NCBI GenBank assembly: GCA_902782715.1
Contig: CACZOG010000103.1
Location: 1-29,691 of the forward strand
Source of the DNA: an uncultured Lachnospiraceae bacterium
GTDB taxonomy: Bacteria; Bacillota; Clostridia; Lachnospirales; Lachnospiraceae
DNA length: 29,691 bases
Direction of reading: 5' to 3'
The notes under the pieces were generated by a model. It saw nothing but the letters and a program-made list of their open reading frames with translations, did not search any database and was not told where the DNA came from. Within the stretch, counting starts at the first letter, position 1, and the number at the start of each line of letters is the position of its first letter. Made by a program: the position numbers and the translations under genes. This document shows, in pieces, positions 23,635 through 29,691 of the stretch.

Positions 23635-24063
23635 CAGGCATGTGATGCCCCAGATTTTAAAAATGATGTTTCTGATTATCCACTGTCCCAAAAGAACACC
23701 GATTCCGACATAAATCGTACCTGTTACGGGGAATCCGGTAAAGCCGAGTTTCTTGGTAGTCTTGACCAGTATCGTATTAATCATGAAAACGACATAATCG
23801 ATCGCATAATACGGTACAAAAGGATTGTAAAGAAAACTCTTAAGCAGATGTCCGTGCAAAAGGAACTCAACGCTCCTTGTACCTCCGCATCCCGGGCAGT
23901 AGATCTTAGTTAAGGTATAAAACGCACATATGACACCGCCGTCGGTCAGATAATCATCAAAGATGTAAAGAGCCGGAGCGGCAATCGCAAATACTATGGC
24001 GAATGCTATACCTATTTTAAACCATGTATCAGTCAGATCGTCTTTAAAGAACCGTTTTTCCAT
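23632..24063 (-). CDS. DUF2752 membrane protein
   Basis: The 143-residue protein has about three membrane helices and the DUF2752 hallmark YCPGCGGTRSVEFLLHGHL near residues 54-72, with a CxxCGGTR cluster following the first helix. Function of the family is unknown; the cysteine pair suggests metal or redox chemistry at the membrane face, which is inference. Its ATG overlaps the stop of the DUF4190 gene (TAATG) and there is no ribosome site, so the two are translationally coupled. These families are often neighbours in Clostridia. A strong terminator abuts its stop codon. Confidence 0.9.
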   Translation of the reverse strand: MEKRFFKDDLTDTWFKIGIAFAIVFAIAAPALYIFDDYLTDGGVICAFYTLTKIYCPGCGGTRSVEFLLHGHLLKSFLYNPFVPYYAIDYVVFMINTILVKTTKKLGFTGFPVTGTIYVGIGVLLGQWIIRNIIFKIWGITCL

Positions 24064-24422
24064 TAAAGTAAAAGAAGTGAAAGTTCTTCAGCGATAACTG
24101 CAAAGATTGATAATCCGTAAATTGCGAAAATAACGATCCAGAAGATTGTGGAACCGATTGCAAATACCAATGTGATAATGCTGAGAACCAAACCTACTGT
24201 AGGTAATGCTGTTGTATTGCCTTTCTTCTTAGCATTGATCGCAAGAATAAGACCAACGATACCAATAACAAGACCAAAGCATCCTGACATGCAGCTGAGC
24301 ATTCCGACAATACCAAGAATAAGAGAAGCTATACCTAAGCCTTTAGCGGGTACTACTGCGGGTGCATCGTAGGAAACTGTATCGGTGTTGTACATGTTAG
24401 GGTTAAAATTGTTGTTATCCAT
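24063..24422 (-). CDS. DUF4190 membrane protein
   Basis: The 119-residue protein has a disordered Asn/Tyr-rich N terminus (NNNFNPNMYNTDTVSYDAP), then the DUF4190 core GLGIASLILGIVGML, a second helix with LVIGIVGLILAINAKKKG, and a third hydrophobic stretch ending in four leucines. The family is small, membrane-bound and without assigned role. CGGAGG stands nine bases before the ATG, and a near-consensus promoter lies ~50 bases upstream. The downstream DUF2752 gene starts within its stop codon. Confidence 0.88.
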   Translation of the reverse strand: MDNNNFNPNMYNTDTVSYDAPAVVPAKGLGIASLILGIVGMLSCMSGCFGLVIGIVGLILAINAKKKGNTTALPTVGLVLSIITLVFAIGSTIFWIVIFAIYGLSIFAVIAEELSLLLL

Positions 24423-24473
24423 TTCAATATCCTCCGTATAGATGATTATTAATACTTTTTCAAAGCAAAAACA

Positions 24474-24502
24474 ATTATATGACTTTTGTTTTGATAATTC
24501 AA
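24474..24502 (-). promoter_or_regulatory. Sigma-A promoter of the DUF4190-DUF2752 pair
   Basis: On the - strand -35 TTGAAT (24497-24502), a 17-base spacer and -10 TATAAT (24474-24479). This is close to consensus and lies between the end of the 929-residue gene and DUF4190. No hairpin terminator for the 929-residue gene was seen here. Confidence 0.75.
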
Positions 24503-24509
24503 ATTATTT

Positions 24510-27299
24510 TTATACATGACTGATATCAGTGTACATTGCGAGATCCGTATCGATCGTGCAGATGTCGTTGAGATTTAAGTCATGAACGTTATTATGGCCT
24601 GTGCTTCTGCAGATCTCCTTCAGTGCTTCGGTCATGTTGTTTGCCATCTCAATGTCAAATCCTCTCTCAACAAGAACGAAATTGGCACCGAGTGCAAGGA
24701 TCTTTGCAAGTTCCTGAGCATCCTTCAAAGCCTCAACACAAACGAGGATCTCAAGTTTGGAATTAACTCTGTTAAGATAATTTCTTGCTCTTCTCAACGC
24801 ATAGGGAAGAATTCTCTGTGATACGTCGTTAAGTATCACGAAATCAACCTTGGCATATACGCATGCTTCAAGATCATCTTCTATTCTGCCTGCAACAAGA
24901 TCGATACCAACGGGTGTTCCGCAGAATCTTGCTTTTGCGATCTCAACTTCCTCTCTCAACTCTTCCTTGCTTGAAAGGTTGGGGATATGTCCCTCTTCAC
25001 CTTTAACAAGAACAAGTGCCTGATTGTTGTAACTTTCGGGCTTTGAATTATTGGGAATATGCTCGCCCCAGATAAAGAGTTTGGAGAAGCAGAACGGCTG
25101 GAGTACTTCAACCGGGCAGGATGTCAGCGCACCGATAACCGTCTTTGTTTCAACAAATGCATTCTTCTTTAAAGGAAGAGGATTGCACTGTGCGGGAAGA
25201 AGAATGATATTCTCAAGTCCGTTGGAAACATTGGCTTCAACAAGACGATAGTCATCAAATATCTTCTGTGCCTCGTTATCGTAAAGAACGGTATATTTTG
25301 TATCGCTCTTTATCATCGAATAAGCCACGGGCTTTCCGTCGGATTCTTCGTTTTCGTCAAGACAGATGTATCCGCGGTTCTCTTCTTCTGCCGCTTCTTC
25401 GTTTATCTCTTCTGCGATCTCTTCGCTCTGAACTTCTTCAGCATTTTCTTCTGCAGCTTCTTCAAAGATTTCTTCTGCGGGTGCTTCTTCTACATTTTCT
25501 TCAGCAGGTGCTTCCTCAGCAGTTTCTTCTATTGTTTCTTCTACAGTATCTTCTGCGGGAACTTCTTCGGATGCTTCTTCAAATATATCTTCTGCAGGTG
25601 CTTCTTCTGAAGCCTCTTCAACTGTATCTTCTGTTGTTTCTTCTAAAGCTTCCTCTGCATTCTCTTCAGAAGCTTCTTCGAAAACTTCTTCTGTGGGAGT
25701 TTCTGCTGCTGCGAAGATTACGGTTCCTTCATCTTCGTTGATCTCTTCCGATGCAGGCTCTTCGATTTCTTCTGAAGGAGCTTCTTCTGTCTCTTCTGCC
25801 GCATCTTCGGATGTTACGTATGTTTCTTCCGCTGCTTCTTCAACAGCATCCTCTGCTGTCTCTTCAGCCGTTTCATCGGAAGCTTCTTCAAAGAGAGTTT
25901 CCTCTGCGGTCTCTTCTGAAGGAATTTCTTCTGCTGTTTCTTCAGCAGTTTCTTCCGAAGGAGTTTCTTCTGCCACTTCTTCTGCAGCTTCAACAGTTTC
26001 TTCGGATGCTTCATCTGATTCTGCTGCATCGAAGAAATTCTCTTCTTCATTTATTGCTTCTTCTTCATTGCTGTTTTCTTCTTCAGAAGCACTTTCTTCC
26101 AAAACGATTTCTTCTGCTTCGTCAAGATTTATCTCTTCTGCTTCATCTTCTGCAGCTTCTTCTGCGGATTCAAAAGATTCTTCTGCAGTTTCCTCATCAG
26201 TAAATGATTCTTCATAAGTATCTTCTTCTTTGGAAGCCTCTTCATATGTCTCTTCTTCGGAAACGGGATCTGTCTGGAAATCTTCTTCCGTTCCTTCAGA
26301 AGTATCCGATGCACCGTCAAGCTTTTCGAGTTCTTCGGTGTCGTTCTCTTCTATTTCCTCTTCGAATACCATTTCTTCGTTTGAATCGGCATCTGTTTTA
26401 TCCATAACGTCTACAACGCTGCTCTCTGCGCCGATAACTTTCTGGATCGTGCCCATTCCGTTGCCCCATAAAGGCTTGAATTCCTGATTCTCGTTATTCT
26501 TGGCTTCTTCTTCAGCCTTAAGTTCTTCTTCGCTCTTAACGGGATTGGCATTTGAATAAATTGTCTGAATAAGTCCGTTGTCTCTCTCGGGTTCTTCGGC
26601 TGCGGTTGAACTTTCCTCGCTGTATCTTGAAGGCTCATAGTTATCTCCGCCGATAACACGTTCAACGCTTCCCGTACGGTTTAAAGTAAACGGAGTTTTA
26701 GCCGGTTCTTCTTTCTTTTCTTCCTCTGCGCCTGAAACATCGTCATCCTTCTTCCAGAATTCCTGACGTTTTTCAATTACGAAACCGCCTTCGGATGCTT
26801 CTGCCTTTTCTTCACTTACGCCGCTCTCTTCTGAAACGGATTCTTCTTTAGCTTCTTCCTGAGCATTTTCTTCAAGAACTTCATCGATGAAATCTTTGAA
26901 TTCATTTCTGCTTGTAAGTTCCGATTCTTTTTCCTTCTCTTTTTCTTTAAGGAAATCAGCAAAACTTCCCGATGAGTTCTCTTCAGCGGTTTCAAATGAG
27001 TTATTCTCTGAGGAAACAGTTTCCTCGTAAGGTTCTTCTGTATTTAATTCAAACGAATCCGAGGCAGGTGCTTCCTCTGTCTTTGAAGCTTCGCCTTCTG
27101 CGATATCTTCATCTGCTTCTTCAAAAACAAAATCATCGTCGCCGTCTTCTTCTTCGTTCTTTACTTCGTCTTCTTCAATCAGTTTGAATCCGGATCTGTC
27201 GGCATCACAGATAGGACAGCTGTACAAGTTTTCAAAACTCTCACCTGCCTGCTGTTCGTCGAAAACATATCCGCATATTTTACATTCGTATTTAGCCAT
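24510..27299 (-). CDS. Rubredoxin-like / acidic low-complexity / glutamate-synthase-remnant fusion protein
   Basis: The 929-residue protein has three parts. Residues 1-40 are a rubredoxin-like knuckle with Cys6/Cys9 and Cys28/Cys31, its inter-pair loop shorter than in true rubredoxin. Residues ~41-640 are overwhelmingly Glu, with Ala, Ser and Thr (EETAEE, EEAPAEE units), broken by islands such as GSVERVIGGD (~210) and GTIQKVIGAE (~283). Residues ~641-929 resemble the end of the glutamate synthase FMN domain: TPVGIDLVAGRIEDDL, ALGANFVLVERG and HNNVHDLNLNDICTIDTDL. The barrel's N-terminal half and the 3Fe-4S cysteines seem absent, so GltS activity is unlikely. GGGAGGG precedes the ATG. Function unknown. 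Confidence 0.85.
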   Translation of the reverse strand: MAKYECKICGYVFDEQQAGESFENLYSCPICDADRSGFKLIEEDEVKNEEEDGDDDFVFEEADEDIAEGEASKTEEAPASDSFELNTEEPYEETVSSENNSFETAEENSSGSFADFLKEKEKEKESELTSRNEFKDFIDEVLEENAQEEAKEESVSEESGVSEEKAEASEGGFVIEKRQEFWKKDDDVSGAEEEKKEEPAKTPFTLNRTGSVERVIGGDNYEPSRYSEESSTAAEEPERDNGLIQTIYSNANPVKSEEELKAEEEAKNNENQEFKPLWGNGMGTIQKVIGAESSVVDVMDKTDADSNEEMVFEEEIEENDTEELEKLDGASDTSEGTEEDFQTDPVSEEETYEEASKEEDTYEESFTDEETAEESFESAEEAAEDEAEEINLDEAEEIVLEESASEEENSNEEEAINEEENFFDAAESDEASEETVEAAEEVAEETPSEETAEETAEEIPSEETAEETLFEEASDETAEETAEDAVEEAAEETYVTSEDAAEETEEAPSEEIEEPASEEINEDEGTVIFAAAETPTEEVFEEASEENAEEALEETTEDTVEEASEEAPAEDIFEEASEEVPAEDTVEETIEETAEEAPAEENVEEAPAEEIFEEAAEENAEEVQSEEIAEEINEEAAEEENRGYICLDENEESDGKPVAYSMIKSDTKYTVLYDNEAQKIFDDYRLVEANVSNGLENIILLPAQCNPLPLKKNAFVETKTVIGALTSCPVEVLQPFCFSKLFIWGEHIPNNSKPESYNNQALVLVKGEEGHIPNLSSKEELREEVEIAKARFCGTPVGIDLVAGRIEDDLEACVYAKVDFVILNDVSQRILPYALRRARNYLNRVNSKLEILVCVEALKDAQELAKILALGANFVLVERGFDIEMANNMTEALKEICRSTGHNNVHDLNLNDICTIDTDLAMYTDISHV
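25384..26370 (-). repeat. Purine-rich GAA/GAG-type low-complexity tract inside the 929-residue gene
   Basis: For about 1 kb the coding strand is dominated by GAA, GAG, GCA and similar triplets, the + strand reading as runs of cttctt and tcttct. It encodes imperfect repeats of Glu-Glu-X-Ala/Pro/Ser type. The units are irregular, not a perfect tandem array. Confidence 0.85.
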
Positions 27300-27338
27300 T
27301 AATTTTGCCCTCCCACAAGCATAAACCTAATCCCCATT

Positions 27339-27367
27339 ATTATATATTTTTCAAGGCTTTCCGTCAA
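27339..27367 (-). promoter_or_regulatory. Strong sigma-A promoter of the 929-residue gene
   Basis: On the - strand -35 TTGACG (27362-27367), a 17-base spacer and -10 TATAAT (27339-27344): eleven of twelve consensus bases. The predicted leader is about 35 bases and contains GGGAGGG. The divergent region between this and the truA promoter (27368-27440) holds only a small TTCGAA-centred hairpin. Confidence 0.8.
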
Positions 27368-27440
27368 GAAAAAAGCATTCCCCGAAAGGCTTCGAAAGCC
27401 CGTATTTTTGACAATTTAAAGCCTCTTTTTTTATGCAATA

Positions 27441-27470
27441 TTGCCATTGACGTCTTTTTCAAAGTATAAT
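27441..27470 (+). promoter_or_regulatory. Sigma-A promoter of truA
   Basis: -35 TTGCCA (27441-27446), an 18-base spacer and -10 TATAAT (27465-27470), with a leader of roughly 40 bases that ends in CGGAGG. Confidence 0.65.
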
Positions 27471-27516
27471 GAAATCCGACGAAGGACAGAATCGGCGTTT
27501 CGGAGGTTTATAAATC

Positions 27517-28251
27517 ATGAATTACAAGTTCATTCTTACATATGACGGAACACGTTACTTCGGCTGGGAACATCAGCCCAAAGTTGAGGAAACGATACAG
27601 GGAAAGATCGAAAATGTTCTTTCCAAAATGGTTGAAAAGGATGTTGAAGTCATCGGCTGCGGAAGAACCGATGCGGGAGTCAGTGCAAAAGGCTATGTCT
27701 GCAATGCGCATCTTCCGATAGATACAGACCCGAAAACCGTCAGGGATTATATGAACAGATACCTTCCCGACAATATCTGCGTGGATGACTGCATTATCGC
27801 AAGCGACAGATTCCACTCAAGATACAATGCGGTAGGAAAAACTTACCGTTACACCTGCTACATAGGAGATACCAAACCCGTATTCAACAGAAAATACGTA
27901 TATTCTCTTGATTTTAAACCTGACATCGATGCAATGAAAAAAGCCTCTTCGCTTCTTATCGGCGAACACGACTTTGCTTCTTTCTGTTCAAACCCCAAAA
28001 TGAAAAAATCCACCGTCAGAAAGGTGGATAAAATAGATATAGAAAAGAACGGCGATTATCTTACTTTCACTTATCACGGATCCGGTTTTTTGCAGCATAT
28101 GGTAAGGATCATGACAGGCACTCTTCTTGAAGTCGGAGAAGGCAAAAGAGAAGCATCCTCAATGCCCTCTCTCATCGATGCCAAAGAAAGAGCAAAAGCC
28201 GGAGCATGTGCCCCGGCCCACGGTTTGTGTCTAATTAAAGTCGATTATTGA
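27517..28251 (+). CDS. truA: tRNA pseudouridine(38-40) synthase TruA
   Basis: TruA converts uridines 38-40 in the anticodon arm of tRNAs to pseudouridine. The 244-residue protein has the N-terminal YDGTRYFGW, the catalytic Asp52 in GCGRTDAGVSA, FHSRYNAVGKTYRY, and the C-terminal GSGFLQHMVRIMTGTLLEVG. Length is normal. CGGAGG is ten bases before the ATG. It stands alone on the + strand with its own promoter, divergent from the 929-residue gene. In many firmicutes truA lies with the ecfT energising-module genes; that arrangement is not seen here. Confidence 0.97.
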   Translation: MNYKFILTYDGTRYFGWEHQPKVEETIQGKIENVLSKMVEKDVEVIGCGRTDAGVSAKGYVCNAHLPIDTDPKTVRDYMNRYLPDNICVDDCIIASDRFHSRYNAVGKTYRYTCYIGDTKPVFNRKYVYSLDFKPDIDAMKKASSLLIGEHDFASFCSNPKMKKSTVRKVDKIDIEKNGDYLTFTYHGSGFLQHMVRIMTGTLLEVGEGKREASSMPSLIDAKERAKAGACAPAHGLCLIKVDY

Positions 28252-28279
28252 AATGAATGATAAATAATCATACTTATCT

Positions 28280-28303
28280 TAAAAATCACCTTAAAAGGTT
28301 TTA
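28280..28303. terminator. Weak hairpin between truA and the convergent hydrolase
   Basis: ACCTT (28288-28292) pairs with AAGGT (28295-28299) flanked by A and T runs, giving a short stem usable on either strand; on the - strand GATTTTTAAG follows. The stem overlaps the hydrolase stop codon. Pairing is short, so this is tentative. Confidence 0.3.
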
Positions 28304-29091
28304 ATAAACTTCTCTATTTCACTGTTTACTTCTTCGGGTCTGTCATAATTTGAATTGTGTGCCGCATTCTTTATCCATGAAATTTCGCAACCGAGATCTT
28401 CGGACCACTCTTTATTATATTTTATTACTTTGCCGGTAACGTCTTTGTCTCCGACAATAAGGAGCGTCGGACATTTTATTTGCAGATTGCTGACATCATC
28501 GAGAAAACAGGCATATCCCGTTCCCAACAAACGGCAGAGTTCTTTCTTGTCATAATCCTCATGCATATCAAGCATGTTCAAATAAGCGCCTTCGGTTGTC
28601 GATACCTGTTTTGCCACGCTTTTTCTCAAAATTTTATCAGGATAAAGTTTGGACATCCATTCTATTTGTCTTAACCACCATTTATCGGATTTCGAATAAT
28701 ATTTTTCGCCGTAGGGACAGCTGTCTATCGAAACGAATCCTTCCACGATTTCGGGAAATCTTTTCAACACGGATTGTGTAATAAATCCTCCCATGGACTG
28801 ACCGATAAAAACCGCTTTTTCGATCCCGTTTTCCTCAAGAATTTCTTTCGCCGCAAAAGCCGCTTTTTCGTATGTGAAATTTTCAAAAGGTCTGGATTTT
28901 CCGTGAGCGGGCGCATCCCATGAAATAACATTGTATTCTTTCGAAAAATAATCGGTTTGATTATCAAAAAGTTTGTGATTAGCAGTAAGTCCGTGAAGGA
29001 AGAATAACGTTCTTTTATTGCAATCGATATCACCAAAAATCCAGTAATGTATTTCGCCTGATTCTGTTTTTAATATTTTCTCGTTTTCCAT
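28291..29091 (-). CDS. Alpha/beta hydrolase
   Basis: The protein (266 residues from ATG 29091) has the alpha/beta-hydrolase set: oxyanion-hole LFFLHGLTANH, WDAPAHGKS, nucleophile elbow IGQSMGG with Ser99, the acid Asp in LLIVGDKDVTG (215 or 217) and His245 in KNAAHNSNYDRPEEV. This layout suits small esterases, lipases or C-C hydrolases; the substrate cannot be inferred. A cap region (about 125-185, containing SDKWWLRQIEWMSKLYP) covers the active site. ATG 29091 is preferred because AAAAGGA lies five bases upstream; ATG 29097 and 29118 in the same frame are alternatives with poorer ribosome sites. It converges with truA. Between it and the next gene there is only a terminator and AT-rich sequence. 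Confidence 0.9.
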   Translation of the reverse strand: MENEKILKTESGEIHYWIFGDIDCNKRTLFFLHGLTANHKLFDNQTDYFSKEYNVISWDAPAHGKSRPFENFTYEKAAFAAKEILEENGIEKAVFIGQSMGGFITQSVLKRFPEIVEGFVSIDSCPYGEKYYSKSDKWWLRQIEWMSKLYPDKILRKSVAKQVSTTEGAYLNMLDMHEDYDKKELCRLLGTGYACFLDDVSNLQIKCPTLLIVGDKDVTGKVIKYNKEWSEDLGCEISWIKNAAHNSNYDRPEEVNSEIEKFIKTF

Positions 29092-29211
29092 ATACATCCT
29101 TTTATTCTTGTTATTCATTTTACTGTTGTTAATTTTTTACACTTCTCTTTTTCTTCAGCGCGTTGTTCTTTTGTCGAAGCATATCTTTTCTTTAACCTAT
29201 TCATACCACAA

Positions 29212-29241
29212 ACAAAAAACGGGAACAATATCTGTTCCCGT
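29212..29241 (-). terminator. Hairpin terminator of the last (partial) gene
   Basis: On the - strand an 8-bp perfect stem ACGGGAAC/GTTCCCGT (29234-29241 with 29219-29226), a 7-base loop, and a TTTTTTGTTTG tail, ten bases past the stop at 29251. Confidence 0.9.
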
Positions 29242-29250
29242 AAGTTGCAC

Positions 29251-29691
29251 TTATTTGTCGTTATCATTCACTTTTTTGTGTTCTTTCTGAAATTGCTTAA
29301 GATCTGCATTAAGTATTTTATCATCTATTTTTCTCTTAACTCTGTAAATTAAGAATACGCAAAGATACATGAACAAAATATACCCCGCGAAAATCAGTGT
29401 CGATGAAATACTCTTTTCATACCAGTTTCCGAAAAACGAAACCATGCAATAGATGAGTGTGCATATAAAGAATCCGAGATATTCACGCACACCGAGTTTG
29501 TCTGCCTCATCGCAATTCCCGAAAACATATACCTGAAGATACGCTACTCCGTAACAAGATAAAATCATTTCGGCCATGTGAAGAATGCTTGCATCGTTTT
29601 GACCGAATATAAGTCTGTGAGCGCAGTAAAAAAACAGGAAAGCAAAGAAATAAAGACAGGCTTTAAATTCAATCCCGATTTCGCGCGTAAG
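29251..29691 (-). CDS. Integral membrane protein of unknown function (5' partial)
   Basis: The frame stays open to the end of the window, giving 146 visible residues; the start is outside. An ATG at 29577 lies inside the frame but 38 codons upstream continue with coherent membrane-protein sequence (CLYFFAFLFFYCAHRLIFG), so the gene is partial. Four membrane helices can be seen, with a short charged stretch NCDEADKLGVREYLG between the second and third, and a charged C terminus (KRKIDDKILNADLKQFQKEH) likely cytosolic and helical. It faintly resembles small four-helix proteins of the DUF3021 type, but I do not recognise the family with confidence. It ends at a strong terminator. Confidence 0.8.
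   Translation of the reverse strand, partial: LTREIGIEFKACLYFFAFLFFYCAHRLIFGQNDASILHMAEMILSCYGVAYLQVYVFGNCDEADKLGVREYLGFFICTLIYCMVSFFGNWYEKSISSTLIFAGYILFMYLCVFLIYRVKRKIDDKILNADLKQFQKEHKKVNDNDK

Noticed and set aside
23530..23913. 127-residue + strand frame across the terminator and DUF2752
   Set aside because: It runs through the UUCG terminator and opposite a recognised family; no start signal.
25693..26217. Open Ser/Ala/Val-rich frame (174 residues) on the + strand
   Set aside because: It is the mirror of the Glu-rich repeat region, where GAA/GCA codons read backwards give TTC/TGC. It has no ribosome site, and several overlapping Leu- or Arg-rich frames occur on the same stretch.
27408..27440. 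Second + strand promoter starting TTGACA upstream of truA
   Set aside because: The -35 is perfect but the box at the right distance (TATGCA) is poor; the TTGCCA/TATAAT pair downstream is better.

Overview
The window is low-GC, densely packed DNA whose gene content points to an anaerobic firmicute of the Lachnospiraceae (Butyrivibrio/Pseudobutyrivibrio-like). The pointers are a DUF4250 small protein, a DUF6106-type membrane protein, a DUF4190/DUF2752 pair, strong AGGAGG ribosome-binding sites and sigma-A promoters. The genus is inference. No rRNA, tRNA, insertion sequence, prophage or CRISPR array was seen.

Layout. 1-567 (+): 3' end of a sensor histidine kinase, ending at a hairpin terminator that may serve both strands. 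717-5372 (-): DUF6106 membrane protein, guaB (IMP dehydrogenase), a hairpin terminator, then a tightly coupled trio of HD-domain nucleotidase-like protein, MntP manganese exporter and MATE transporter. 5502-8139 (+): an MBOAT O-acyltransferase and an SGNH/DltD-like partner, a likely surface O-acylation pair. 8176-11617 (-): MgtC/SapB protein, short divergent MurD-like ligase, DUF4250 protein and RarA, with coupled starts. 11773-12222 (+): CYTH phosphatase. 12300-12448: a long, irregular, nested inverted-repeat element between converging genes.

12462-23480 (-): a cell-surface polysaccharide region (phosphoglucomutase, two family-2 glycosyltransferases, a WbaP-type initiating transferase, an LCP ligase, a third glycosyltransferase), followed by HtrA and a ClpX with an unusually long linker. 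The likely flow is sugar-phosphate supply (Pgm), lipid-linked priming (WbaP), sugar addition (GT2s) and attachment to the wall (LCP). No flippase or polymerase is in the window. 23632-24422 (-): DUF4190 and DUF2752 membrane proteins. 24510-27299 (-): a 929-residue protein with a rubredoxin-like knuckle, about 600 acidic low-complexity residues and a C-terminal piece resembling the end of the glutamate synthase FMN domain. 27517-28251 (+): truA. 28291-29091 (-): alpha/beta hydrolase. 29251-29691 (-): partial membrane protein.

The items most worth a second look are the rubredoxin/acidic/GltS-remnant protein, the structured element at 12300-12448, the two related GGTGTCGGGCA hairpins, the long-linker ClpX next to HtrA, and the MurD-like ligase coupled to DUF4250 and RarA. 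All functional statements come from motif recognition by eye; no database search was run.
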